Positions 35,434 to 45,254 of a stretch of DNA of 64,000 nt are shown one piece after another. Origin of the DNA: Acetivibrio cellulolyticus CD2. Lineage in GTDB: Bacteria; Bacillota; Clostridia; Acetivibrionales; Acetivibrionaceae. Location of the stretch: the NCBI RefSeq assembly GCF_000179595.2, contig NZ_JH556658.1:348861-412860 (forward strand), given 5' to 3'. The translations under genes and the position numbers were made by a program. The first letter of the stretch is position 1; each line of letters opens with the position of its first letter. The notes under the pieces were generated by a model. The model made no database searches, had not been told where the DNA came from, and saw nothing but the letters and a program-made list of their open reading frames with translations.

Positions 35434-36192
35434 ATGGTTTATTTTATTGGTGCAGGGCCTGGGGCTGTTGATTTGATTACTGTGAGGGGATGCGAGCTTT
35501 TAAAGAAGGCGGATGTTGTTATATATGCAGGTTCCCTGGTAAACCCTGAGTTGCTTTCTTATACAAAAACTGGCTGCAAGATTTATAACAGTGCTTCCAT
35601 GACGTTGGAAGAGGTTGTAGAAGTTATTGTTAAATTTGATGCCCAGGATAAGATAGTTGTAAGGCTACACACAGGTGATCCAAGTATTTACGGAGCAATC
35701 AGAGAGCAGATGGATCTGTTGGATAAAAATAATATTGAGTATTGTGTAGTCCCTGGTGTTAGCTCATTTTGCGGAGCTGCATCAGTATTAAATGCCGAAT
35801 ATACTTTGCCGGATATAAGCCAGACGGTGGTACTTTCAAGGATGGAAGGCAGAACACCTGTGCCACCGGACGAGGATATTGTCAAGCTTGCTTCTCATAA
35901 AGCATCCATGGTGTTGTTTTTAACCTCATCCATGATTGAACCGTTAAGTAAAAAGCTTGTTGAGGGTGGTTATAAAGCTGAAACGCCAGCCGCCATTGTT
36001 TACAAGGCAACCTGGCCCGACCAGAAAATAATACGCACAACGGTTGAAAATCTTCATAAAAGTGCTATGGAGAATAACATATCTAAAACGGCACTGATAC
36101 TGGTTGGAGATTTTCTATCCTGTGAATATGGTCGCTCGAAACTGTATGACAGCAGTTTTACTCATGAATTCAGGAAGGCGAAGCAGGAATGA
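35434..36192 (+). CDS. cbiF: Cobalt-precorrin-4 C11-methyltransferase
   Basis: SAM-dependent methylase of 252 residues adding the C11 methyl group. VYFIGAGPGAVDLITVRG, LHTGDPSIYGAI and GVSSFCGAASVL are the expected motifs. Overlaps cbiG by an ATGA-type four-base junction. Confidence 0.95.
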   Translation: MVYFIGAGPGAVDLITVRGCELLKKADVVIYAGSLVNPELLSYTKTGCKIYNSASMTLEEVVEVIVKFDAQDKIVVRLHTGDPSIYGAIREQMDLLDKNNIEYCVVPGVSSFCGAASVLNAEYTLPDISQTVVLSRMEGRTPVPPDEDIVKLASHKASMVLFLTSSMIEPLSKKLVEGGYKAETPAAIVYKATWPDQKIIRTTVENLHKSAMENNISKTALILVGDFLSCEYGRSKLYDSSFTHEFRKAKQE

Positions 36193-37226
36193 AAATAACC
36201 TTGGTTGCTTTTACAAAAAAAGGAGCAAATATTTGCTTGAAGTTAACTAACTGCTTGAGAGAAAAAGGTCATCAGACAACAGGCTTCTCAAAGTGCAATT
36301 GCCATGATTTGAACCTTCTTGAAAACAATCTTTATGACTTTACAAAAAAAGCATTTGAAACAAGCAGTGCAATTGTTTTTGTTGGAGCTATAGGTATAGC
36401 TGTTAGAGCTATAGCACCATTTATAATATCAAAGGCTCAAGACCCAGCAGTTATAGTAGTAGATGAATTAGGAGAACATGTTATACCTATTTTATCAGGA
36501 CATCTGGGGGGTGCAAATGAGTTGGCGATAGACCTTGCAGAATTATTAGAGGGGAAGGCTGTAATCACAACTGCAACTGATATTAATAATGTGTTTTCTG
36601 TGGATATATGGGCTAAAAAACATGATCTTCATATTGATAATATTGAAAACATTAAGCATATATCATCAGCTATATTAAATGGTCAGAAAATGGGATTTTA
36701 CTGCGACTTTCCTGTAGACGGAGGGTTGCCCATTTTTTTAACAAATGAGAATGCCGATGCAGGAATTTATATTTATAACTCCACAGGCAGCAAGCGGAAT
36801 ACTCTTCCTTTTCAAAACACATTATTTATGAGACCTAGACAGTTCATTGTGGGGATAGGTTGCCGAAAAGGAACTGAAAAGGGCATTTTGGAAGAAGTTT
36901 TTTTAGAAACATTGTCCAAACTGAGTATTTTACCATGTTTAGTAAAAAGTGTTGCAACAATCGACATAAAGAAAGAAGAAAATGCTATTACCTATTTATG
37001 TGAAAAATACCGCTATGAGCTTAAAGTATATAATAGTGAGGAGCTTTCTAAGGTAAAGGGAGATTTTACTGCGTCAGAATTTGTACGAAGCGTTACCGGA
37101 GTAGATAATGTATGTGAGAGAGCGGCGTATCTTGCAAGTGATGCCGGAGAGTTTGTCCTCAGGAAAACAGTTGAGAGAGGTATTACAATTGCGGTTGCAG
37201 TTAAAAGCTGGAGGTGTAGCTTTTGA
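36189..37226 (+). CDS. cbiG: Cobalt-precorrin-5A hydrolase CbiG
   Basis: Opens the delta-lactone of cobalt-precorrin-5A, releasing acetaldehyde. 345 residues with an N-terminal domain (FVGAIGIAVRAIAPFI, HVIPILSGHLGGANELA) and a C-terminal CbiG/CobE domain starting at IVGIGCRKGTEKG and ending with the TGVDNVCERAAYLAS and TIAVAVK stretches. Overlaps both neighbours by four bases. Confidence 0.95.
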   Translation: MKITLVAFTKKGANICLKLTNCLREKGHQTTGFSKCNCHDLNLLENNLYDFTKKAFETSSAIVFVGAIGIAVRAIAPFIISKAQDPAVIVVDELGEHVIPILSGHLGGANELAIDLAELLEGKAVITTATDINNVFSVDIWAKKHDLHIDNIENIKHISSAILNGQKMGFYCDFPVDGGLPIFLTNENADAGIYIYNSTGSKRNTLPFQNTLFMRPRQFIVGIGCRKGTEKGILEEVFLETLSKLSILPCLVKSVATIDIKKEENAITYLCEKYRYELKVYNSEELSKVKGDFTASEFVRSVTGVDNVCERAAYLASDAGEFVLRKTVERGITIAVAVKSWRCSF

Positions 37227-38242
37227 ATATAATCATGGCGGGGATAGATTACCACTGTGCCAGTGTTGAAATCAGAGAGAAAGTAGGCTTTGTGCCGGGC
37301 GAAATAAGAAAGCTGCTTACAAGGATGAAAGAAAAAAGCAGTGTTTCCGGGGTAGCAATGGTATCAACTTGTAACCGTACCGAAGTTTATTTTTCATATG
37401 ACCAATGTGAGAATATCGATCCGGTTGGAATATTCTGTGATGCAGCAGAGCTCAATGAAGATGAAATTAAAAAGTATTTTTACATAAAGAATGGAGAAGC
37501 CGCAGTGGTTTATCTTTTCGAGCTGGCCTGCGGCATACACTCAATGATTTTTGGAGAAGACCAGATCATTACTCAGGTAAAGGGTGCTATTTGTATTGCA
37601 AACGAAGTGATGGCAAGCGATGCAATCTTAAACACCCTATTCAGGTGTGCAGTAACTTGTGCAAAGAAGGTTAAGACGAGTCTTGTGTTAAGTACTGTTT
37701 CTCCTTCAGTTGCAAGTCAGACAGTACAATTTTTAAGTGATTACCTTTCAAATAATAGGAAAAGTAGAGCCTTGGTAATTGGAAATGGAATAGTGGGAAG
37801 GAAAGTATGCGAAGAATTGCTGATGAAGAAATGTGAGGTCTTTTTAACACTTAGACAGTATCATAAAATTCAAAATATAATTATTCCCTCGGGATGCAAA
37901 ACCATAAATTATGATGAAAGATGTCGGCTTCTTTCCCAAATTGACATTTTAATAAGTGCGACATCCAGCCCACACCAGACAATCACTTATGACATGATCA
38001 GAAGCTGCTCACCTAGACCAAGGTATATTATTGATTTGGCTGTGCCAAGAGATATTGACCCGGAAGTTAAGAATATTGAAGGCATAATCTACTGCAATAT
38101 TGATACTCTTGGTGAAATTGCACTAAAGGATAATACAAAAGAAATAGCAGCTATGAGGGTGCTGATTGAAGATCATATGGAAAAGTTCAAAAAATGGATT
38201 TTCCATAGAGAGAAATTTTTATCAGATTGTTACCGCAACTAA
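37223..38242 (+). CDS. hemA: Glutamyl-tRNA reductase, short form
   Basis: NADPH enzyme giving glutamate-1-semialdehyde from glutamyl-tRNA, first step of tetrapyrrole synthesis. The catalytic cysteine is in MVSTCNRTEVYF; FGEDQIITQVK and the NADP-binding VIGNGIVGRKV also fit. It is only 339 residues; the roughly 80-100-residue C-terminal dimerisation domain of usual HemA is largely missing. No frame disruption is seen downstream, so the short form seems natural. TTG start overlaps cbiG by four bases (ATG at 37235 is an alternative). Confidence 0.92.
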   Translation: MNIIMAGIDYHCASVEIREKVGFVPGEIRKLLTRMKEKSSVSGVAMVSTCNRTEVYFSYDQCENIDPVGIFCDAAELNEDEIKKYFYIKNGEAAVVYLFELACGIHSMIFGEDQIITQVKGAICIANEVMASDAILNTLFRCAVTCAKKVKTSLVLSTVSPSVASQTVQFLSDYLSNNRKSRALVIGNGIVGRKVCEELLMKKCEVFLTLRQYHKIQNIIIPSGCKTINYDERCRLLSQIDILISATSSPHQTITYDMIRSCSPRPRYIIDLAVPRDIDPEVKNIEGIIYCNIDTLGEIALKDNTKEIAAMRVLIEDHMEKFKKWIFHREKFLSDCYRN

Positions 38243-38281
38243 ATCACGAAAGGTTATTAAGCGGACAAGGAGAAAAATAGC

Positions 38282-39016
38282 ATGATATATATTATTGGTT
38301 TGGGACCGGGAGAGCATGAACAGATAACTCCCATGGCACTGGAAGCATTAAAAAATAGCGAAGTCATTGCCGGATATAACGTATATATAGAAATAATAAG
38401 GGATTTGGTAAAGGACAAAGAAATTCTTGAAACACCTATGATGCAGGAAGTGGATAGGTGCAGGATGGCGGCATATGCTGCCAAAGGCAAAAAAAATGTT
38501 GCACTTGTATCAAGCGGTGATGCTGGGATTTACGGAATGGCAGCTCTGATGTTTGAGGTATGTCAACAGCTTGGAATAGATGAAGAAATAAAGGTAATAG
38601 CCGGGATTACTGCGGCAAGCTCCGCTGCTGCAGTGCTGGGAGCTCCGCTTACACATGATTTCGCCGTTATTTCATTGAGTAACCTCCTAACGCCATGGGA
38701 AGATATAGAAAAGAGGCTTGACCTGTCATCTAAGGCTGGTTTTGTAATAGCTTTATACAACCCATCCAGTAAAAAAAGGGTTGATTTTTTAAAAAAGGCT
38801 TGTGAAATAATTATGAAAAATATCAGTGAGGATACTATGTGTGGTTATGTGAAAAATATTGGACGTGAGGGGCAAACCTACAAAATTCTGACCCTTGGGG
38901 AACTGAGGGATGAGAGTGTAGATATGTTCACTACTATTATTATAGGAAACTCTTCAACGAAAGTAATAAACGGAAAGCTGGTAACTCCAAGGGGCTACAG
39001 TCTGGAAGGCAGGTAG
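38282..39016 (+). CDS. cbiH: Cobalt-precorrin-3B C17-methyltransferase
   Basis: SAM-dependent methylase of 244 residues performing C17 methylation and ring contraction. IIGLGPGEHEQITPMA, SSGDAGIYGMA, GITAASSAAAVLGAPLTHDF and FVIALYNPSSKKR are typical of CbiH/CobJ. A 39-bp gap separates it from hemA. Confidence 0.95.
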   Translation: MIYIIGLGPGEHEQITPMALEALKNSEVIAGYNVYIEIIRDLVKDKEILETPMMQEVDRCRMAAYAAKGKKNVALVSSGDAGIYGMAALMFEVCQQLGIDEEIKVIAGITAASSAAAVLGAPLTHDFAVISLSNLLTPWEDIEKRLDLSSKAGFVIALYNPSSKKRVDFLKKACEIIMKNISEDTMCGYVKNIGREGQTYKILTLGELRDESVDMFTTIIIGNSSTKVINGKLVTPRGYSLEGR

Positions 39017-39022
39017 TGTTTT

Positions 39023-40240
39023 ATGGAAAGAATTGTTGTTTTTGCTGGAACAAACGAAGGAAGAAAATTATGTGAATTTTTAGCCGAAAGAGGCGTTGCG
39101 GTTACGGCAGTTGTTGCCACTGAATACGGCTCTTTGGTCATGCCTGACATGCCTTTCTTAACAGTAAGGGAAGGCAGACTTTCACTTGAGGAAATTTCCG
39201 AACTGATTAGAGATTATGATTTTGTTGTGGATGCGACACATCCTTATGCAAGAGTTATTTCCGAAAACATAAAGCAAGCGGTTTTATTTCAGGCAAAAAA
39301 AATGCTAAGGGTAGTAAGGCCTTCACTTGAATATGAAAATGTTATAGAGTGTGGCGATATCAGTGATGCTTGCAGATATTTGAATGAAACTTCAGGCAAT
39401 ATTTTGGTAACAACAGGGAGTAAGGAGCTTATACCATATACAACTATAGATAGCTATAGGCAGAGAGTTTTTTTGAGGGTACTGCCTACTGTAGAAGCTA
39501 TCAACGCTTGCTGCAGTTTGGGCTTTCGTGCAACAAACATTATATGTATGCAGGGCCCTTTTAGCGAAAATATGAACAAGGCAACAATGGAGCAAATTGA
39601 TGCAAAATTCCTTGTGACAAAGGAGACCGGAAAAAGCGGAGGCTTTATGGAAAAGCTTTCTGCAGCAAAGCAGTTGGGTATAAAGGTAGTTTTAATCGGC
39701 AGACCTTATAGAGAAGAGGGCATTACCCTTGAAGAGGCTCAAAGCTTTTTTGAAAAGGAATTGAGATTAGTCAAAAAGCTTCTTTCTCATTTTCCCATGT
39801 TTTTTAATTTAAAAAACAAAAAAGTTGTTGTTGTGGGAGGGGGAAGGGTAGCAACAAGGAGAATTGAAGTTTTGACCCGTTTTGATGCCCGTATTACTGT
39901 GGTTGCTCCCCAAAGCAGTGAAAGGCTCCATGCTTTGCATAATGAGAATAAGCTGGAAATGGTTGAAAGAAACTATGAGTCAGACGATATAAAGGATGCC
40001 TTTATGGTTATTGCAGCGACAAACAGCAGAGAAATAAATGAAAAGATTTTTTCAGATGCCCGCCTAAGAGGTGCTTTTGTAAATATAGCCGATCAAAAAG
40101 AACAATGTGATTTCTATTTTCCTTCAATATTTGAAGATGAGGAAGTTATAGGCGGGTTGATTTCAAAGGAAGGTAATAATCACACTGCTGTAAAAGAAAA
40201 AGCTTCGAGAATTAGAGCTTATTTGAGCAAAGGGAGGTAG
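39023..40240 (+). CDS. cbiJ-sirC: Fusion: cobalt-precorrin-6A reductase + precorrin-2 dehydrogenase
   Basis: 405-residue fusion. Residues about 1-245 are CbiJ (VVFAGTNEGRKLCEFL, DFVVDATHPYA, LVTKETGKSGG), reducing the precorrin-6A ring with NAD(P)H. Residues about 250-405 are a SirC/Met8-like NAD dehydrogenase (FFNLKNKKVVVVGGGRVATRRIEVL, FMVIAATNSREIN, FYFPSIFEDEEVIGGLISKEG) that makes sirohydrochlorin from precorrin-2, without a chelatase or methylase domain. So one polypeptide covers an early and a late step. The reading frame is continuous, so the fusion is real in this sequence. Confidence 0.9.
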   Translation: MERIVVFAGTNEGRKLCEFLAERGVAVTAVVATEYGSLVMPDMPFLTVREGRLSLEEISELIRDYDFVVDATHPYARVISENIKQAVLFQAKKMLRVVRPSLEYENVIECGDISDACRYLNETSGNILVTTGSKELIPYTTIDSYRQRVFLRVLPTVEAINACCSLGFRATNIICMQGPFSENMNKATMEQIDAKFLVTKETGKSGGFMEKLSAAKQLGIKVVLIGRPYREEGITLEEAQSFFEKELRLVKKLLSHFPMFFNLKNKKVVVVGGGRVATRRIEVLTRFDARITVVAPQSSERLHALHNENKLEMVERNYESDDIKDAFMVIAATNSREINEKIFSDARLRGAFVNIADQKEQCDFYFPSIFEDEEVIGGLISKEGNNHTAVKEKASRIRAYLSKGR

Positions 40241-40245
40241 GGGCT

Positions 40246-41127
40246 ATGAAAACTATACGGGTAGGAAGCAGGGACAGTAAGCTTGCTATCATTCAGTCAC
40301 AAATGGTCATGGATGCTATTAAAAGCTATGACAGCAACATAAAAACAGAATTAATCACAATGAAAACCACTGGTGATAAAATTCTTGATGTAACTCTTGA
40401 TAAAATAGGTGGTAAGGGCTTGTTTGTAAAAGAGTTGGATGAGGCACTGATAAATGGAGAGGTTGATATAACCGTTCACAGTTATAAGGATATGCCCATG
40501 CAAATTGACGAAGACCTTCCGGTGGTGGCTTTATCTACGAGGGAAGATGAACGGGATGTATTGATTCTCCCTAAAGGACAGACCTTTAGTGATAAACCTG
40601 TTGGTTGCTCGAGTGAGAGAAGAACTATGCAGCTAAAGGAGCTTGGATTTGAAAACATTAAACCTCTAAGAGGCAATGTTATAACCAGGCTTAAGAAGCT
40701 TGATGATGGTGAGTATAGTGCTATTGTACTGGCTGCTGCGGGAATAAAACGTCTTGGACTTGAAGAACGAATCAGCAGGTATTTCACAGTTGATGAAATA
40801 ATGCCTGCGGCATGCCAGGGAATAATTGCAGTGCAGGCGAGAAAAGGCGAAGACACCAGTTATTTGAGATGTTTTCACAGCTATGCCTCACAAGTCATAT
40901 CAGAAGCAGAAAGAGCTTTTATAACTGCTTTGAATGGCGGGTGCTCATCTCCGGTTGCTGCTTATGCTTATCTTGACAAGGATATTTTGGTATTGAACGG
41001 ACTTTATGTAGATAAAGAAAACAAAATAGCGGTACGAGGATCACAGCATGGTACTCCTGCTCAGGCAGCTGTGCTTGGTGAGGAGCTTGCAAACAGACTA
41101 AAGGAAAGGGGTGTGACCATGATATGA
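40246..41127 (+). CDS. hemC: Hydroxymethylbilane synthase
   Basis: Porphobilinogen deaminase, 293 residues. VGSRDSKLAIIQSQMV, HSYKDMP and the dipyrromethane-cofactor cysteine in LNGGCSSPVAAYA are present. Ends in a four-base overlap with the next gene. Confidence 0.96.
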   Translation: MKTIRVGSRDSKLAIIQSQMVMDAIKSYDSNIKTELITMKTTGDKILDVTLDKIGGKGLFVKELDEALINGEVDITVHSYKDMPMQIDEDLPVVALSTREDERDVLILPKGQTFSDKPVGCSSERRTMQLKELGFENIKPLRGNVITRLKKLDDGEYSAIVLAAAGIKRLGLEERISRYFTVDEIMPAACQGIIAVQARKGEDTSYLRCFHSYASQVISEAERAFITALNGGCSSPVAAYAYLDKDILVLNGLYVDKENKIAVRGSQHGTPAQAAVLGEELANRLKERGVTMI

Positions 41128-42653
41128 AAAAGGGATTTGTGGCTTTAGTTGGTACCGGACCCGGGGATATAGGCCTTTTGACGTTACGGGGCATGGAGTA
41201 TATACAAAGAGCCGAAGTTGTTCTATATGACCGCTTGGTTTCGGAAGAAATTCTTGAGCTTGTGCCTTTTGATGCAAAAAAAATTGATGTGGGCAAAGAA
41301 AGCAGTAACCATTCGGTTCCTCAAGAAAAAATTAATCAAATGCTGCTTGATGAAGCTTTAAAAGGAAAGCTGACTGTCAGGCTTAAAGGAGGAGATCCAT
41401 TTTTATTCGGACGGGGTGGTGAAGAACTTGAGATGCTTATAGAAAACAATATTCCTTTTGAAGTGGTGCCGGGAATTACATCAGCAATCTCAGTACCTGC
41501 ATATGCCGGAATACCTGTTACACACAGGGATTTTTGCAGTAGCGTACATATTATCACCGGTCACAAGAAGAATAACACCGAACTGGATATAAACTTCAAG
41601 GCTCTTGTAGCTTTAGATGGAACATTGGTATTTATGATGAGCGTTTCTTCCTTGAAACAGATCCTTGATGGATTAATGGGTGCAGGTATGAATAAAAACA
41701 TGCCGGCTGCTATTATTGAAAATGGAACAAGAGCTTACCAGAGGAAAATTGTAGGAACAGTTGAAAACCTGTTTGAGAAGGCTGAAGAAGAGAAAATCAA
41801 GTCACCTTCTGTTGTTGTTATAGGAGGGGTATGCCTTTTGAACGAAAGCTTGGACTGGTTTTCAAACAGGCCCCTCTCAGGTAAGAAAGTAATTGTAACC
41901 AGACCAAAGATATCAGGTGGTACATTAAGCTCAAAACTTAAGGAGCTTGGTGCAGACGTTATTGACTACCCTTGTATAGAGATATGTGAAATTAAGAAAA
42001 ACAGCCGGCTTGAGCGAGTACTAAACCATATTGAGTCATTTGACTGGCTTGTTTTTACAAGCAAAAACGGTGTAAGCCTATTCTTTGATTATTTAAGACA
42101 GCTGAAAAAGGACTTTAGAGTACTATCCGGTTTAAAGATCGCCGCAATTGGAAGTCAGACTGCTCTAACGCTTTCTGATTATGGAATTATAGCTGATTTC
42201 GTCCCTGAAATTTATGACGGAACACATCTGGCTGAAGGTTTGTGTAAAATAACCGGAGCTCACGAAAAAATTCTTCTTGCACGTGCTCAGGATGGAAACA
42301 CTGAAATAATAGACATTCTTGACACAAATGGCAGACAATATGAAGATGTTCCAATTTATAAAACAATATATGCCAATCCGGGAAGTCAGCGGATTGAAGC
42401 GTTGATTCGCGATAATCCGGATATATATGCCACATTTACAAGTGCTTCAACGGTTGAAGGATTTGTAAAGTCGGGAGACAATTTTGATTTAAATAATATT
42501 ACTGGTATTTGTATTGGAAAACAAACTGCAAAAGCTGCAAAAAAGTATGGGATAAAGCATTATATTTCTTGCGAAGCAACAATAGAAAGTATGCTTAAAA
42601 AGCTGAAGGAGGTTCAGGATGAGCACAATAAGACCACGAAGGCTGAGAAGTGA
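41124..42653 (+). CDS. cobA-hemD: Fusion: uroporphyrinogen-III C-methyltransferase / uroporphyrinogen-III synthase
   Basis: 509 residues. The first 245 are the SAM methylase CobA making precorrin-2 (VALVGTGPGDIGLLTLRG, LYDRLVSEEIL, RLKGGDPFLFGRGGEE, VVPGITSAISVPAYAGIPVTHR). From about residue 252 a HemD domain follows (LSGKKVIVTRPKISGG, WLVFTSKNGVSLF, ATFTSASTVEGFV). The fusion is common in Clostridia. Its 3' end overlaps hemB by 35 bases, more than any other junction here. Confidence 0.95.
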   Translation: MKKGFVALVGTGPGDIGLLTLRGMEYIQRAEVVLYDRLVSEEILELVPFDAKKIDVGKESSNHSVPQEKINQMLLDEALKGKLTVRLKGGDPFLFGRGGEELEMLIENNIPFEVVPGITSAISVPAYAGIPVTHRDFCSSVHIITGHKKNNTELDINFKALVALDGTLVFMMSVSSLKQILDGLMGAGMNKNMPAAIIENGTRAYQRKIVGTVENLFEKAEEEKIKSPSVVVIGGVCLLNESLDWFSNRPLSGKKVIVTRPKISGGTLSSKLKELGADVIDYPCIEICEIKKNSRLERVLNHIESFDWLVFTSKNGVSLFFDYLRQLKKDFRVLSGLKIAAIGSQTALTLSDYGIIADFVPEIYDGTHLAEGLCKITGAHEKILLARAQDGNTEIIDILDTNGRQYEDVPIYKTIYANPGSQRIEALIRDNPDIYATFTSASTVEGFVKSGDNFDLNNITGICIGKQTAKAAKKYGIKHYISCEATIESMLKKLKEVQDEHNKTTKAEK

Positions 42654-43599
42654 TTTGAATATTCGTAATATGGTAAGGGAGACTAGAATCTCATCAAAAT
42701 CACTGATCCTTCCTTTGTTTATAAAGGAAGGAAGCAGCATAAAAGAGCCAATAGTTACACTTGAAGGACATTCCTATTACAGTCCTGACACTGTACAGGA
42801 AGGAATTGAGCAGGCCCTTGCCTGTAATATAAAAACAGTCCTGCTGTTTGGTATACCCAAAGAGAAGGATGACATAGGAAGCGGTGCATACTGTGAAAAT
42901 GGTGTGGTTCAGCAGGCTGTCAGGCATATAAAAGCAATGTATCCTGGTGTTACGGTCATTACTGATGTATGCATGTGTGAGTATACTTCAAATGGCCATT
43001 GCGGAATTGTTGAGAACGATCGAGTTGTTAATGATGTAAGTCTTCCTTATATTGCAAAAATAGCACTTTCCCATGTTAAAGCAGGAGCAGATATGGTTGC
43101 TCCCTCAGATATGATGGACAAAAGGGTTAAAGCTATAAGGAAAATTCTTGATGATAATGGCTTTTATGAGACTCCCATCATGTCTTACGCTGTCAAGTAC
43201 TCATCAGCCTTTTACGGCCCTTTCAGGGATGTTGCAAAGTCAGCTCCTTCCTTTGGGGACAGAAAAACTTATCAAATGGACTATCACAACAGGCGTGAGG
43301 CACTTAGGGAAGCTTTGCTGGATATTGAGGAGGGTGCGGATATATTGATGGTAAAGCCTGCAATGTCTTATCTTGACATTGTGAGGGAGCTTAGGGATAA
43401 TACCCAAAGCCCCATATGTGCTTACAGCGTCAGCGGAGAATACGCTATGATTAAAAGTGCTGCACAAAAGGGATACATTGATGAATATGCAGCTATGTGT
43501 GAAAGTGCAGCTGGTGTTTTTCGTGCAGGGGCGGACATGCTTATTTCCTATTATGCGAAGGAATTGTCAAAAGCAATTGAAAAAGGAGATATTGGATGA
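42619..43599 (+). CDS. hemB: Delta-aminolevulinic acid dehydratase
   Basis: Porphobilinogen synthase, 326 residues. Zinc-type cysteine set is visible as [16 protein letters not shown], with catalytic lysines in [13 protein letters not shown] and [11 protein letters not shown]. The start with AAGGAGG ahead lies inside cobA-hemD. Confidence 0.96.
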   Translation: MSTIRPRRLRSDLNIRNMVRETRISSKSLILPLFIKEGSSIKEPIVTLEGHSYYSPDTVQEGIEQALACNIKTVLLFGIPKEKDDIGSGAYCENGVVQQAVRHIKAMYPGVTVITDVCMCEYTSNGHCGIVENDRVVNDVSLPYIAKIALSHVKAGADMVAPSDMMDKRVKAIRKILDDNGFYETPIMSYAVKYSSAFYGPFRDVAKSAPSFGDRKTYQMDYHNRREALREALLDIEEGADILMVKPAMSYLDIVRELRDNTQSPICAYSVSGEYAMIKSAAQKGYIDEYAAMCESAAGVFRAGADMLISYYAKELSKAIEKGDIG

Positions 43600-44891
43600 T
43601 GAACAGCAATTTGTATAAAAGGGCTTTGAAGGTTATGCCTGGAGGGGTGAATAGCCCTGTAAGGTCATTTAAGGCAGTAGGCGGTGAGCCTGTCTTTATT
43701 AAAAGGGCTGAGGGGTCTAAGATTTACGATGTTGAAGGCAGGGAATATATTGATTATGTTTGCTCATGGGGGCCTATGATATTAGGACACAACCATCCTG
43801 AGATAGCTAAAAGTGTTATGGAAGCCGCCGGAAACGGACTTAGCTTTGGAGCACCCACAGAAAATGAAGTGATTATGGCAGAACTTATTACTTCAATTGT
43901 TCCGGGCATTGATATGGTCAGGATGGTAAACAGCGGAACAGAAGCAGTGATGAGTGCTATAAGGCTGGCAAGAGCATTTACCGGAAGAGGGAAAATTATA
44001 AAGTTTGAAGGCTGCTACCATGGACATAGTGACAGCATGCTTGTAAAAGCAGGTTCAGGAGCACTTACCCTATCACATCCTGACAGTCTTGGTGTAACGG
44101 AGGAATTTGCCAGGAATGCACTGATTGCAGATTATAATGACATAGAAAGTGTAAACAGGCTGTTTGAACAAAACAAAGGAGAGGTTGCAGCAGTTATTAT
44201 TGAACCGGTTGCGGCCAATATGGGTGTTGTCTGTCCGCGGAAAGGATTTCTTGCAGAGCTTAAGGCGGTTTGCGACAAAAATGGTGCACTTTTGATTTTT
44301 GACGAAGTTATAACAGGCTTCAGGCTATCCTTAAGTGGGGCACAAGAATATTTCAATGTAAAAGCTGATATTGTAACCTTTGGCAAAATCATCGGAGGGG
44401 GAATGCCTGTAGGTGCTTATGGAGCGAGAAGGGAAATTATGGAGCTTGTAGCCCCCTTGGGTGGCATGTATCAGGCTGGGACGCTTTCAGGAAATCCAAT
44501 TGCTATGGCTGCCGGAATTGCACAATTGACAATACTTAAAGAGCAGCAGGAAATATATGAGAAAATAGAAAAGCTTGCGATAATGCTTGAGAAAGGCTTT
44601 AATGAGATAGCAGAACAGCTTGAAATTCCAATCTGTGTAAACAGGGTTGCTTCTCTGGTATGTGTATTTTTCACTAAAGAGGCTGTGGTTGATTTCAAGA
44701 CAGCAAAAACGAGCAATACAAAGCTATTTGCAAAATTCTTTAAACTTATGTTGGAGAATGGAATTAATCTGGCACCTGCACAATTTGAGGCAATGTTTGT
44801 GAGTGCCGCACACTCAAAGGAAGATATTGAGAAAACACTTGCAGCTGCAAGAAAATCATTAAGTTTAATAAAAGAAGGAGAGGATTTTTAA
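43596..44891 (+). CDS. hemL: Glutamate-1-semialdehyde 2,1-aminomutase
   Basis: PLP enzyme of 431 residues giving 5-aminolevulinate. [32 protein letters not shown], the acid of FDEVITGFR and the PLP lysine in [19 protein letters not shown] are present. Overlaps hemB by four bases and abuts cbiX. Confidence 0.96.
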   Translation: MMNSNLYKRALKVMPGGVNSPVRSFKAVGGEPVFIKRAEGSKIYDVEGREYIDYVCSWGPMILGHNHPEIAKSVMEAAGNGLSFGAPTENEVIMAELITSIVPGIDMVRMVNSGTEAVMSAIRLARAFTGRGKIIKFEGCYHGHSDSMLVKAGSGALTLSHPDSLGVTEEFARNALIADYNDIESVNRLFEQNKGEVAAVIIEPVAANMGVVCPRKGFLAELKAVCDKNGALLIFDEVITGFRLSLSGAQEYFNVKADIVTFGKIIGGGMPVGAYGARREIMELVAPLGGMYQAGTLSGNPIAMAAGIAQLTILKEQQEIYEKIEKLAIMLEKGFNEIAEQLEIPICVNRVASLVCVFFTKEAVVDFKTAKTSNTKLFAKFFKLMLENGINLAPAQFEAMFVSAAHSKEDIEKTLAAARKSLSLIKEGEDF

Positions 44892-45254
44892 ATGAGAGGT
44901 ATATTGATACTGGCACATGGAAGCAGAGAAAAGTCAACGGAGAATACTTTACAGGAGGTAGTTGGGAATCTCAAGGGAATCTACTGCGAAGATGTTATTG
45001 AAACGGCGTATTTGCAATTCTCAAGTTTGGATTTGAAAGCCGGACTGGATAATTTAAGAGAAAAGGGAATATCGGATATTGTAGTTATACCATATTTCCT
45101 ATTTGATGGTGTTCATATTAGAGAGGACATTCCAAAGGAAATTGACGATTATCTTAAAGAGAACAGTAATGTAAGAATAACCATGGGAAAAACTCTGGGT
45201 GCTGATAAAAGACTGGCAGAAATACTAGCAGACAGAATAAGAGAAGCAATATGA
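44892..45254 (+). CDS. cbiX: Sirohydrochlorin cobaltochelatase, short CbiX type
   Basis: Inserts cobalt into sirohydrochlorin. Only 120 residues, so the small homodimeric CbiXS form. The histidine of ILILAHGSREKST and that of PYFLFDGVHIREDIP are the metal-site residues. Starts at the base after the hemL stop and overlaps cbiET by four bases. Confidence 0.93.
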   Translation: MRGILILAHGSREKSTENTLQEVVGNLKGIYCEDVIETAYLQFSSLDLKAGLDNLREKGISDIVVIPYFLFDGVHIREDIPKEIDDYLKENSNVRITMGKTLGADKRLAEILADRIREAI

